Of a stretch of DNA of 35,677 nt, positions 15,872 through 23,664 are shown in pieces. Made by a program: the position numbers and the translations under genes. Origin of the DNA: Streptomyces sp. NK15101 (lineage in GTDB: Bacteria; Actinomycetota; Actinomycetes; Streptomycetales; Streptomycetaceae); NCBI RefSeq assembly GCF_020400725.1, contig NZ_JAINVG010000079.1:1-35677 (forward strand). Reading direction: 5' to 3'. The notes beneath the pieces are model-generated. The model was not told the DNA's origin. It saw only the letters and a program-made list of their open reading frames with translations, and did not search any database. The stretch's first letter is position 1, and every line of letters starts with the position of its first letter.

Positions 15872-17317
15872 ATGTCCAGGGAGCAACGCGGGCCGAACGA
15901 AAAGCTCGGCACGGTTCTCGCCCTCGCGGGAATCAGCAACGCCGGGCTCGCCCGGCGCGTCAACGACCTCGGTGCGCAACGGGGACTGACGCTTCGTTAT
16001 GACAAGACCTCGGTCGCCCGGTGGGTGTCCAAGGGCATGGTGCCGCAGGGCGCCGCCCCGCATCTGATCGCCGCCGCGATCGGGCAGAAGCTGGGCCGGC
16101 CCGTCCCGCTGCACGAGATCGGCCTCGCGGACGCCGACCCGGCGCCCGAGGTCGGGCTCGCCTTCCCGCGCGACGTGGGCGAGGCGGTCCGCTCCGCCAC
16201 CGACCTGTACCGGCTGGACCTCGCCGGACGACGGGCCGGCGGGGGCGGCATCTGGCAGTCGCTCGCCGGGTCCTTCTCGGTCAGCGCGTACGCGACGCCC
16301 ACGTCCCGCTGGCTGATAACCCCCGCCGACCCGTCGGTGGAGCGCGAGGCGCCGCGCCCCGGCGCGGCCATCGGCACCGCCGCGGCGGCCGCGGAGCACG
16401 CGCGCGTGGGCCACAGCGACGTCGCCAAGCTCCGCGAGGCCGCCGAGGACGCGCGCCGCTGGGACTCCAAGTACGGCGGCGGGGACTGGCGTTCCTCGAT
16501 GGTGCCCGAGTGCTTACGGGTGGACGCGGCCCCGCTGCTGCTCGGCTCGTACTCGGACGAGGTCGGTCGGAACCTGTTCGGCGCGACGGCCGAGCTCACC
16601 CGGCTCGCCGGCTGGATGGCCTTCGACACCGGGCAGCAGGAGGCCGCCCAGCGCTACTACATCCAGGCCCTGCGGCTCGCCCGCGCCGCCGCCGACGTGC
16701 CCCTCGGCGGATACGTCCTCGCCTCCATGTCCCTCCAGGCCACCTACCGGGGCTTCGCCGACGAGGGCGTCGACCTCGCCCAGGCCGCGCTGGAACGGAA
16801 CCGGGGGCTCGCCACCGCCCGCACCATGTCCTTCTTCCGGCTCGTCGAGGCCCGCGCGCACGCCAAGGCCGGCGACGGGGCCGCCGCGGCGGCCGCGCTC
16901 AAGTCCGCCGAGGGCTGGCTGGAGCGCTCGCGGGAGGGCGACGCCGACCCGACCTGGCTCGGCTTCTACTCGTACGACCGGTTCTGCGCCGACGCCGCCG
17001 AGTGCTACCGGGACCTGCGGATGCCGCGCGAGGTGCGGCGCTTCACCGAACAGGCGCTGTCCCGGCCCACGGAGGAGTTCGTCCGCTCGCACGGGCTGCG
17101 GCTCGTCGTCTCCGCCGTCGCCGAACTGGAGTCGGGCAACCTGGATGCGGCCTGCGCGGCGGGCACGCGCGCGGTGGAGGTGGCGGGACGGATCTCCTCG
17201 GCGCGGACCACCGAGTACGTCCGGGACCTGCTGCACCGGCTCGAACCGTACGGGGACGAGCCGCGCGTCATGGAACTCCGCGAGCGGGCCCGGCCGCTGC
17301 TCGTCGCTCCGGCGTGA
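15872..17317 (+). CDS. Sporulation-associated HTH/TPR-like regulator (ORF1590/NsdA family)
   Basis: 481 residues. The N-terminus is a helix-turn-helix segment (about 8-55: ALAGISNAGLARRVNDLGAQ, then KTSVARWVSKG). The rest is alpha-helical and TPR-like (AQRYYIQALRLARAA, VDLAQAALERNRG, AVEVAGRISSARTTEYVRDL). This is the family of the S. griseus sporulation gene orf1590 and S. coelicolor nsdA; SCO4114 is, as I recall, annotated sporulation associated. GAGGGG 8 nt before ATG fixes the start. A TTA codon at 16514-16516 (residue 215) makes translation dependent on the bldA tRNA. An in-frame ATG at residue 56 (16037), just after the HTH, could give a shorter form, as reported for ORF1590. Confidence 0.8.
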   Translation: MSREQRGPNEKLGTVLALAGISNAGLARRVNDLGAQRGLTLRYDKTSVARWVSKGMVPQGAAPHLIAAAIGQKLGRPVPLHEIGLADADPAPEVGLAFPRDVGEAVRSATDLYRLDLAGRRAGGGGIWQSLAGSFSVSAYATPTSRWLITPADPSVEREAPRPGAAIGTAAAAAEHARVGHSDVAKLREAAEDARRWDSKYGGGDWRSSMVPECLRVDAAPLLLGSYSDEVGRNLFGATAELTRLAGWMAFDTGQQEAAQRYYIQALRLARAAADVPLGGYVLASMSLQATYRGFADEGVDLAQAALERNRGLATARTMSFFRLVEARAHAKAGDGAAAAAALKSAEGWLERSREGDADPTWLGFYSYDRFCADAAECYRDLRMPREVRRFTEQALSRPTEEFVRSHGLRLVVSAVAELESGNLDAACAAGTRAVEVAGRISSARTTEYVRDLLHRLEPYGDEPRVMELRERARPLLVAPA

Positions 17318-17374
17318 GGGGGCGGCCGGGCGCAGGGGGGCGATCGGGCGCGAGGGGGCGATCGGAGTGACGCG

Positions 17375-17392
17375 CGTCCCACGAAGTGGGCG
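17375..17392 (+). terminator. Short hairpin CCCAC-GAA-GTGGG
   Basis: A 5-bp stem extended by CG/CG across a bulged T, followed by TTTAG. It is 60 nt past the stop of the sporulation-associated gene and may be its terminator, or part of the lhgO leader. Just before it the motif GGGGGCGATCGG occurs twice (about 17336-17365). Confidence 0.3.
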
Positions 17393-17446
17393 TTTAGCCG
17401 CGTTGTCAGTGGGCCAGTGCACTATCGGGGTCGGGAGGTGGCGCTG

Positions 17447-18631
17447 GTGTTTGACTGTGACGTGCTGGTGATCGGCGGCGGGATCGTCGGTCTGTCGACG
17501 GCGTACGCCCTGACGCGCGCCGCCCCCGGCACCCGGGTCACGGTCCTGGAGAAGGAGCACGCCCTCGCGCGCCACCAGACCGGGCGCAACAGCGGGGTGA
17601 TCCACAGCGGGATCTACTACCGCCCCGGGTCGCTCAAGGCACGGTTCGCGGTCCAGGGCGCGGCCGAAATGGTCAAGTTCTGCGCGGAGTGGGGCATTCC
17701 GCACGAGGTGACGGGGAAGCTCATCGTCGCCACCTCCCGCGAGGAGCTGCCCCGGCTGCACGCGCTCGTGCAGCGCGGCAGGGAGAACGGCATCCCCGTG
17801 CGCGAGCTCGGCCCCGCGCAGATCAGCGAGTACGAGCCCCGGGTGCGGGGCCTCGCCGCGATCCACGTCGGCACGACCGGCATCTGCGACTACGGGGCGG
17901 TGGCGGAGCGGCTCGCCGAGGCCTCCGGGGCCCGGATCCTGTACGGGGCGGAGGTCACCCTCGTCGACCGGCGGCCGTTCGGCGTGGCCGTGCGGACCGC
18001 CGACGGACGCGTGGTGCGGGCGAAGGTCCTGGTGAACTGCGCGGGGCTCCACTGCGACCGGATCGCACGGCTCGCGGGCGACGACCCGGGCATGCGGATC
18101 GTCCCCTTCCGGGGGGAGTACTACGAGCTCGCGGACCCCTCGCTCGTGCGGGGCCTGGTCTATCCCGTGCCGGACCCCGCCTTCCCCTTCCTCGGGGTGC
18201 ACCTGACCCGGGGCATCGACGGCGGCGTCCACATCGGGCCGAACGCCGTCCCGGCCCTCGCGAAGGAGGGGTACGGCTGGTCCGTGGTCCGCCCGCGCGA
18301 ACTGGGCGCCACCCTGGCGTGGCCCGGCTCGTGGGCGATCGCCCGCGAGCACTGGCGGTACGGCGCGGGCGAACTGCACCGGTCGCTCTCGAAGCGGGCC
18401 TTCACCGAGGCCGTGCGGCGGCTGCTGCCGATCGTCGAGGAGTCCGACCTGCGGCGGGCCGCGCCGGGGGTGCGGGCGCAGGCGGTGCTGCGGGACGGGA
18501 CGCTCGTCGACGACTTCCTGATCCGCGAGGCGCCGCGGACGGTGCACGTCCTGAACGCGCCTTCGCCTGCGGCTACGGCGTCCCTGCCGATCGGGCGCGA
18601 GGTGGCGACCCGCGCCCTGGCCCGCCTGTAG
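17447..18631 (+). CDS. lhgO: L-2-hydroxyglutarate oxidase
   Basis: 394 residues, a DAO-superfamily flavoenzyme. The FAD motif VIGGGIVGLSTA is at residues 7-18, followed by the family signature EKEHALARHQTGRNSGVIHS and then GIYYRPGSLKA. VHIGPNAVPAL and the closing NAPSPAATASLPIG are also typical. It oxidises L-2-hydroxyglutarate, a side product of central metabolism, to 2-oxoglutarate and passes electrons to the membrane quinone pool. The GTG at 17447 is chosen for GGGAGG 8 nt upstream; an earlier GTG at 17417 adds 10 residues. It is followed by a 405-bp gap with a large inverted repeat before trmB. Confidence 0.9.
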   Translation: MFDCDVLVIGGGIVGLSTAYALTRAAPGTRVTVLEKEHALARHQTGRNSGVIHSGIYYRPGSLKARFAVQGAAEMVKFCAEWGIPHEVTGKLIVATSREELPRLHALVQRGRENGIPVRELGPAQISEYEPRVRGLAAIHVGTTGICDYGAVAERLAEASGARILYGAEVTLVDRRPFGVAVRTADGRVVRAKVLVNCAGLHCDRIARLAGDDPGMRIVPFRGEYYELADPSLVRGLVYPVPDPAFPFLGVHLTRGIDGGVHIGPNAVPALAKEGYGWSVVRPRELGATLAWPGSWAIAREHWRYGAGELHRSLSKRAFTEAVRRLLPIVEESDLRRAAPGVRAQAVLRDGTLVDDFLIREAPRTVHVLNAPSPAATASLPIGREVATRALARL

Positions 18632-18661
18632 CCCGACCGGCCCCCGCCGCGGGCCGCGCCC

Positions 18662-18905
18662 CCGTTGTGGGCAGTCGTTCCGCCGGGGCAAGGGGGCCCC
18701 TGCTCGAGCGAAGCCGAGAGCTCGGGGGAGGGTGGGCACAACGGAACGGCGCCCCTTGCCGGGCCCAGGCTCCCGCGCCCTGACCCGCACCGGACGTGCG
18801 CCGCCCCTTGCGGTGCGGGTCCAGGCGCGGAACGCGGAGGCGCCGCGAAGGGCGCCGTCCCGTGTGCCCACCCGTCCCGCCCCAGCGGGACGACTGCCCA
18901 CACGG
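18662..18905. repeat. 244-bp nested imperfect inverted repeat
   Basis: Three pairs of arms share one centre: 18662-18689 with 18879-18905 (about 25 of 27 matching), 18730-18757 with 18848-18873 (about 25 of 26, two gaps), and 18773-18792 with 18811-18830 (18 of 20). The apex loop is 18 nt. The element would fold into a long hairpin in RNA or a cruciform in DNA. It fills most of the gap between lhgO and trmB and ends 115 bp before the trmB promoter. Its parts look like dispersed Streptomyces intergenic repeats that I have seen elsewhere. It could stop transcription between the two genes. Confidence 0.75.
18690..18729. repeat. Short palindromic repeat inserted in left arm
   Basis: This 40-nt stretch has only 5 nt opposite it (18874-18878) in the large inverted repeat, so about 35 nt are extra in the left arm. 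It contains CTCGAGCGAAGCCGAGAGCT, which I recognise as a short, semi-palindromic sequence scattered through many Streptomyces intergenic regions. It therefore looks like one repeat nested inside another. Confidence 0.6.
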
Positions 18906-19020
18906 CAGGTGGCGGAGGGGCACCGCCCCGCCGGACGCGCGCCCACACGGGCGGGAGCGCGGCCCGCACAGGCGGGGGCGCCGTCCCGTGGGTGCGGAGG
19001 TTCTTTCGGTGGGGTCGCCG

Positions 19021-19026
19021 TAGAAT
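19021..19026 (+). promoter_or_regulatory. trmB -10 box close to start codon
   Basis: TAGAAT ends 10 nt before the GTG start, and no Shine-Dalgarno sequence lies between. Transcription would begin 0-4 nt before the start codon, so the mRNA is probably leaderless or nearly so. The -35 is not clear. Confidence 0.5.
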
Positions 19027-19036
19027 CGGGCGCATT

Positions 19037-19831
19037 GTGTCTGAGCAGATTGAGAACGGCCCGCAGCCCGTCGCCGACCCCGGCCAGCCCGTCGCGCGGC
19101 GGGGCAGTCGGATGTTCGCCCCCGGCGAGGGGCCCATGCCCGATCCCGCCGGGGCCCATCACGAGCGGCGGATCCGCAGCTTCCAGCCGCGCCGCAGCCG
19201 TGTCACGTACGGGCAGGCCGAGGCCATGCTGAAGCGGTGGCCCGACTGGGGGCTCGACATCGACGGCAAGCGGGTCCTCGATCTCGAAGAGATGTTCGGG
19301 GGCCTTCCGGTCGTCCTGGAGATCGGCTTCGGCATGGGCGAGGCGACGGCCCAGATGGCGGCCGCCGATCCCGGGACCGGGATCCTCGCCGTGGACGTGC
19401 ACACCCCGGGCCAGGGCAACCTGCTCGGCCTCGCCGACCGGAACGGTCTGACCAACGTCCGGGTCGCCAACGGCGACGCGGTCATCCTGCTCCGCGAGAT
19501 GCTCCCCGACGCCTCCCTCGACGGCTGCCGGGTCTACTTCCCGGACCCGTGGCCCAAGGCGCGCCACCACAAGCGGCGGCTCATCCAGCCCGAGTTCCTC
19601 AGCCTCCTCGCGCCGCGGATGAAGTCCGGGGCCGTGCTGCACTGCGCCACGGACTGGGAGGAGTACGCCGAGCAGATGCTCGAGGTGCTCTCCGCGCACC
19701 CGGACTACGAGAACACGCAGGCCGACGGCGGCTACGCGCCCCGCCCCGACTTCCGGCCCCTCACCCGCTTCGAGGGCCAGGGGCTCGACAAGGGGCACGT
19801 CGTGCACGATCTCCTCTTCCGGAGGAAGTGA
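19037..19831 (+). CDS. trmB: tRNA (guanine-N7)-methyltransferase TrmB
   Basis: 264 residues. The SAM-binding motif is LEIGFGMGEATAQMA. The family signatures are FPDPWPKARHHKRRLIQPEF, LTRFEGQG and HVVHDLLF. The enzyme methylates G46 in the variable loop of many tRNAs. The first 55 or so residues are a basic actinobacterial extension containing SFQPRRSRVTYGQ. The GTG at 19037 is the only start that keeps the expected N-terminus without running into the upstream inverted repeat, and it fits the adjacent -10 box. Single-gene transcription unit, followed by tandem repeats and prsW. Confidence 0.93.
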   Translation: MSEQIENGPQPVADPGQPVARRGSRMFAPGEGPMPDPAGAHHERRIRSFQPRRSRVTYGQAEAMLKRWPDWGLDIDGKRVLDLEEMFGGLPVVLEIGFGMGEATAQMAAADPGTGILAVDVHTPGQGNLLGLADRNGLTNVRVANGDAVILLREMLPDASLDGCRVYFPDPWPKARHHKRRLIQPEFLSLLAPRMKSGAVLHCATDWEEYAEQMLEVLSAHPDYENTQADGGYAPRPDFRPLTRFEGQGLDKGHVVHDLLFRRK

Positions 19832-19854
19832 CCCCGGGACCCCTCGGCCCGTAC

Positions 19855-19902
19855 CTCCGCCGGTCCACATCTCCGCCGGTCCACATCTCCGCCGGTCCAT
19901 AT
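19855..19902. repeat. Three tandem 16-bp repeats
   Basis: CTCCGCCGGTCCACAT is repeated head-to-tail at 19855-19870, 19871-19886 and 19887-19902, the last with one change (CATAT). A fourth, diverged half-unit follows. It starts 23 bp after the trmB stop and ends 28 bp before the prsW -10 box, so it may be a variable-number repeat or a binding array upstream of the prsW promoter. Confidence 0.9.
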
Positions 19903-19930
19903 CTCCGTCGCCGGTGTCGGTGCGGGTCGT

Positions 19931-19936
19931 TAGGGT
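19931..19936 (+). promoter_or_regulatory. prsW -10 box, leaderless arrangement
   Basis: TAGGGT is followed by exactly 7 nt and then the GTG start. No ribosome-binding sequence is present. The spacing predicts a transcript starting at the start codon. Confidence 0.5.
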
Positions 19937-19943
19937 CGCTCAC

Positions 19944-21275
19944 GTGTCGAACCCAGCCGCCCGCGCCCAGCCGGACGCCGCTCCCGTCCCGCACCGGGAC
20001 ACCGAGGAGCCGGCCTTCCCCGCCGCCGCCGACCGATCCCAGTGGCGCTACCGGCCACGCCGGGCCTTCTGGCGCAGCCGGCTGGTCCGCGCGATCGCCG
20101 TCGTGACGCTGCTGGCGCTCTGTGCCCTGGTCATCCTGGCGCTGGTCCGCGAACAGACCGGCACGCAGGGCTTCCTCGTCGGCCTGGGCCTCGCCGTGCT
20201 TCCCGTACCGCTGCTGATGTCGGCGTTCCGCTGGCTCGACCGGGTGGAGCCGGGGCCCTGGAAGAACATGCTGTTCGCCTTCGCCTGGGGGGCCTTCGCC
20301 GCCGCGCTCGTCGCGATCCTGGCGAACTCCTTCGCGGTCCGCTGGATCGCGACGGCCACCGCGGACCCGGACTCGGCGGACACGCTCGGCGCCACGCTGG
20401 TCGCTCCCGTGGTGGAGGAGAGCGCGAAGGCGGCGGCGATCCTGCTGCTGTTCCTGTTCCGCAGGAGGGACTTCGGCGGTCTCGTCGACGGGGTCGTGGT
20501 CGCCGGTTTCACCGCGACCGGCTTCGCCTTCACCGAGAACATCCTCTACCTCGGGAACGCCTTCGGCGAGGACCAGGAGTTCGGTTCCTCCGGGCTCGGT
20601 TCGGTGACCGCCGCGACCTTCTTCGTACGGGTCGTGATGTCGCCGTTCGCGCACCCGCTGTTCACCGTGCTCACCGGCATCGGTTTCGGCTTCGCCGCCC
20701 TCGCGCCGCGCGGGAAGCGGCTGCGCCGGGTGCTGCTGCCCCTGGCCGGGCTGCTGCTCGCCATGGGCCTGCACGCCGCCTGGAACGGCTCGGCCACCTT
20801 CGGCGGCCCGCTGGCCTTCTACGCGGTGTACGGGGCCCTCATGGTCCCGGCCTTCGGCCTGCTGACCTGGCTGGCGGTGTGGAGCCGGCAGCGCGAGCTG
20901 CGCACGATATCCGGGGAGCTCCCGGCGTACGCGGCGGCCGGCTGGCTCGCGCCGGCGGAGCCGCTCGCGCTGTCCTCGATGCGCGCCCGGCAGGTGGCCC
21001 GCTCGTTCGCCGCCCGGACGTACGGGCCGCCGGCCGCGCGGGCGGTCGGGGAGTACGAGTCCTTCGCGACGACCCTCGCGTTCCTGCGGGACCGGGCCCG
21101 GCGCGGCACGGCGGGTCCCGACTTCCCGGCCCGGGAGCAGGAGCTGCTGCACCATCTGTGGCAGCGCCGCGAGATCGCCTCCCCGGCCCTGACGTACGCG
21201 GCCCGGGCGACGGGCCGGGCCTGGGCGCCGCCGCAGTACCTGGACTACGACGGCTACAACCCGTACCGCAGCTGA
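19944..21275 (+). CDS. PrsW-family intramembrane metalloprotease
   Basis: 443 residues with about 8 membrane segments between 45 and 310 and a soluble tail of about 130 residues ending YDGYNPYRS. PrsW motifs are present: VVEESAKAAA (EExxK) near the middle, GFTATGFAFTENILY with the next Glu, MSPFAHPLFT with one His, and GLHAAWNG with the second His. In Bacillus, PrsW makes the first cut in the anti-sigma factor RsiW; substrates in Streptomyces are unknown. Given that a membrane sigma-anti-sigma fusion lies 11 kb away, it is a conceivable but unproven substrate. GTG at 19944 (VSNPAARAQPD) agrees with the leaderless promoter. Confidence 0.88.
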   Translation: MSNPAARAQPDAAPVPHRDTEEPAFPAAADRSQWRYRPRRAFWRSRLVRAIAVVTLLALCALVILALVREQTGTQGFLVGLGLAVLPVPLLMSAFRWLDRVEPGPWKNMLFAFAWGAFAAALVAILANSFAVRWIATATADPDSADTLGATLVAPVVEESAKAAAILLLFLFRRRDFGGLVDGVVVAGFTATGFAFTENILYLGNAFGEDQEFGSSGLGSVTAATFFVRVVMSPFAHPLFTVLTGIGFGFAALAPRGKRLRRVLLPLAGLLLAMGLHAAWNGSATFGGPLAFYAVYGALMVPAFGLLTWLAVWSRQRELRTISGELPAYAAAGWLAPAEPLALSSMRARQVARSFAARTYGPPAARAVGEYESFATTLAFLRDRARRGTAGPDFPAREQELLHHLWQRREIASPALTYAARATGRAWAPPQYLDYDGYNPYRS

Positions 21276-21359
21276 CGCCGGTGTCCCGGGACGTCCCCTC
21301 GCCGTGGGGGGCTGTACGGGCTCGGGGCGCCGGCGTCCGTCCGGGTCTCTGGGGAGGCG

Positions 21360-22304
21360 TCAGGCCGAGGCCTCCGTGAGGAGGGCCAGCTCGGCCTCCG
21401 TGAGGGTGAGGTCGGCGGCCGCGACCAGGGCCGGGAGCTGTTCGACCGTGCGGGCCGAGGCGATCGGCGCGGCGACGGTCGGCCGGGAGGCGAGCCAGGC
21501 GAGGGCGACGGAGGCGGGTTCGGCCTCGTGGGCCGCGGCGACCGTGTCGAGCGCGGCGAGCACGGCCTGGCCCCGCTCGGTCTCGGCGAGCGCGGCGGCG
21601 CGGGGGGCGCGGGCGCTCTCGACCGTCCTGCCGGGGCGGTACTTGCCGGTGAGGAAGCCGGAGGCGAGCCCGTAGAACGGGACGGCGGAGAGTCCGGCCC
21701 GCTCGACGGTCTCCAGGAGCGGGCCCTCGTAGGTGTCGCGCGAGACCAGGTTGTAGTGCGGCTGGAGGGCGACGTACCGGGTGAGGCCCTCGGCCTCGGC
21801 GAAGTCGAGGGAGGCGCGCAGCCGCTCGGGGGAGATGTTGGAGGCGGCGACGGCACGCACCTTGCCGTCCTTCACCAGCTGGTCGAGGGCGGTGACGATC
21901 TCCTCGACGGGGACGGACTCGTCGTCGAAGTGCGTGTAGTAGAGGTCGATGTGGTCGGTGCCGAGGCGGCGCAGCGACTCCTCGGCGGCCGCCTTGATGG
22001 TGGTGGCGGAGAGCCCCTTGAAGCGGGGGTGGGCACCGACCTTGGTGGCGACGACGATGTCGGAGCGGTTGCGGCGGGAGGCGAGCCAGCGGCCGATGAC
22101 GGTCTCGGACTCGCCGCCCTCGTTGCCCTCGGCCCAGGCGGAGTAGACGTCGGCGGAGTCGATGAAGTTGCCGCCGGCGGCGGCGTAGGCGTCGAGGACG
22201 GCGAGGGACTGCGCTTCGTCCGCGGTCCAGCCGAAGACGTTGCCGCCCAGTGCGACGGGAAAGACGTGCAGGTCGGAGGTGCCCAGTCGGCGGAGAGGGG
22301 TCAT
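21360..22304 (-). CDS. Aldo/keto reductase
   Basis: 314 residues, a TIM-barrel oxidoreductase. The catalytic tetrad is visible: Asp and Tyr in FIDSADVYSAW, Lys in VVATKVGAH, His in LYYTHFDDES. NADPH-binding end motifs are seen in ASNISPERL, PFYGLASGFLTGKYRPG and PIASARTVEQL. It reduces an unknown aldehyde or ketone in the cytoplasm. The start MTPLRRLGTSDL is the usual family N-terminus; no Shine-Dalgarno is visible. It is 99 bp downstream of the M23 peptidase gene but separated from it by a strong hairpin. Confidence 0.9.
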   Translation of the reverse strand: MTPLRRLGTSDLHVFPVALGGNVFGWTADEAQSLAVLDAYAAAGGNFIDSADVYSAWAEGNEGGESETVIGRWLASRRNRSDIVVATKVGAHPRFKGLSATTIKAAAEESLRRLGTDHIDLYYTHFDDESVPVEEIVTALDQLVKDGKVRAVAASNISPERLRASLDFAEAEGLTRYVALQPHYNLVSRDTYEGPLLETVERAGLSAVPFYGLASGFLTGKYRPGRTVESARAPRAAALAETERGQAVLAALDTVAAAHEAEPASVALAWLASRPTVAAPIASARTVEQLPALVAAADLTLTEAELALLTEASA

Positions 22305-22361
22305 GTGGGGGCCAACCGCTCCCGCCACCGGGCCTATTCCGCGCGGTTCCCGGGATGTCCT

Positions 22362-22393
22362 GCCGGTCAGGCCGCGGGCCCGGCCCGACCGGC
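22362..22393 (-). terminator. Hairpin after the M23 peptidase gene
   Basis: GCCGGTC (22362-22368) pairs with GACCGGC (22387-22393), and inner GGCC pairs with GGCC across an 8-nt loop. It begins 10 nt after the TAG stop of the peptidase. No U-tract follows, as is usual in Streptomyces. Confidence 0.55.
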
Positions 22394-22403
22394 GGGGCGC
22401 CGT

Positions 22404-23498
22404 CTAGAGGCTCAGGCCCTTGGAGCGGAGCCAGGCCGCCGGGTCGATGCCGTCGCCGCCGGCCGTGTGGACCTCCATGTGGAGGTGGGCGCCGGTGACG
22501 TTGCCGGTGGCGCCGACGCGGCCGATGGTCTCGCCGGTGGAGACGGTCTGACCGGCGCTGACCAGCATGGAGGAGAGGTGGCAGTACCAGACCTCGGTGC
22601 CGTCCTCCAGCTCCAGGACGATCCGGTAGCCGTAGGAGCCGGACCAGCCCGCCGACTTGACGGTGGCGCCGTGGACCGCCTTGAGCGGGGTGCCCGTGGG
22701 GGCGGCGAAGTCGAGGCCGGTGTGGTAGCCGGAGGACCACATCGAGCCGGACTGCATGTAGGTGGCGGTGAGGCTGTACGAGGAGACCGGCAGCGAGTAG
22801 CTGGCGGCGAGCTGGGCGAGGCGCTCGGCCTCGGCCTTGGCGGCGGCCTCCGCCTCCGCCTTGGCCTTGGCTTCCGCCTCGGCCTTCGCCTTCGCCTCGG
22901 CGGCCGCCTTCTCCGCCGCCGCTTCCTTGGCCGCCGCCTCCGCCGCGGCCTTCTCGGCCGCCGCCTTCTCCGCCGCGGCCTTCTCGGCGGCGTCGGCGGA
23001 GGCCTGCTGCTGCTCGGCCTGCTGGAGGATGCGGGCGCGCAGGGCCTCGCCCGCGGCGGGGGCGGTCTGCTCGGCCTGTCCGGTCACCTGGTCGGCCGCG
23101 GTGGTGTAGGTGGCGGCGGTGAGCGGGTTCGGGTTGGCGAGGGCCGCGGTGGCGGGCGCGCTGTCCTCTTCGGCGAGGAGGTCGCCGACGCCGGGGAGGT
23201 CGTGGGCGTCCGGCAGGTCCAGGTCGGGGAGGTCCGGCAGCGATATGGCCACCGGGGGCTTCTCCTGCGCGGTGGCGAGGCCGCCCGCGCCGACGGCCGC
23301 GATGACGCCGACGCCGAGGACGGTGGAGGAGCGGGCGAAGTTGGAGCGCTGCTTGACGACCCGGTGCCGGCCGCCGGAGCGGCTCTCGGCGCGGAGGGAG
23401 CCCTCGGTGGGGTTCCACTCGGTGTCGGGGGCGGCAGGACCCGCACCGCCACCGAAGGCATCGAAGGGGGCTTCGGGTGCGGGGGTGTTGGACGCCAC
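22404..23498 (-). CDS. M23-family cell-wall peptidase
   Basis: 364 residues. A disordered N-terminus is followed by a basic patch and a hydrophobic signal-anchor (STVLGVGVIAAVGAGGLATA, about 58-77), a linker, and a long Ala/Glu/Lys coiled coil (AAEKAAAEKAAAE..., about 160-225). The C-terminal M23 domain has zinc ligands in YHTGLDFAAP (His, Asp) and in the HLHMEVH end motif (HxH). It would cleave peptidoglycan peptide bridges during growth or sporulation. The GTG start is set by GGAG 9 nt upstream. A cyclic-di-AMP riboswitch occupies the leader, so expression should fall when c-di-AMP is high. Confidence 0.92.
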   Translation of the reverse strand: MASNTPAPEAPFDAFGGGAGPAAPDTEWNPTEGSLRAESRSGGRHRVVKQRSNFARSSTVLGVGVIAAVGAGGLATAQEKPPVAISLPDLPDLDLPDAHDLPGVGDLLAEEDSAPATAALANPNPLTAATYTTAADQVTGQAEQTAPAAGEALRARILQQAEQQQASADAAEKAAAEKAAAEKAAAEAAAKEAAAEKAAAEAKAKAEAEAKAKAEAEAAAKAEAERLAQLAASYSLPVSSYSLTATYMQSGSMWSSGYHTGLDFAAPTGTPLKAVHGATVKSAGWSGSYGYRIVLELEDGTEVWYCHLSSMLVSAGQTVSTGETIGRVGATGNVTGAHLHMEVHTAGGDGIDPAAWLRSKGLSL

Positions 23499-23524
23499 GG
23501 GGGCGCGCTCCTTTCCTTCCTTCT

Positions 23525-23664
23525 CGTCTACCGGGTTAGCTGACGGGTTCGGAGCAGGAAGGTCTCCTACGGGCTCGACCGCCCGCGTGCGTGGTTCGCA
23601 CGGGTGCGAAGGGGCCCGATTCACCCCAAGTGGTGGTTCCCCGGTTCCTTTTCAGGATTCGACG
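23525..23664 (-). promoter_or_regulatory. Cyclic-di-AMP (ydaO/yuaA) riboswitch
   Basis: Read leftward, the leader holds the conserved ydaO blocks: GAAUCC, then GGAACCGGGGAACCACC, GGGGUGAAUCG, and the 3' block CUCCGAACCCGUCAGCUAAC followed by CCGGUAGACGAG. The outer CGUC (23661-23664) pairs with GACG (23525-23528) to close P1. It ends 27 nt before the GTG of the M23 peptidase, close to its ribosome site. In S. coelicolor, rpfA and other wall-hydrolase genes carry the same switch, which turns expression off at high c-di-AMP. Confidence 0.9.

Noticed and set aside
18665..19036. N-terminal extension of TrmB through the inverted repeat region
   Set aside because: The open frame crosses the repeat element and has no TrmB similarity; the GTG at 19037 with its adjacent -10 box is the better start.
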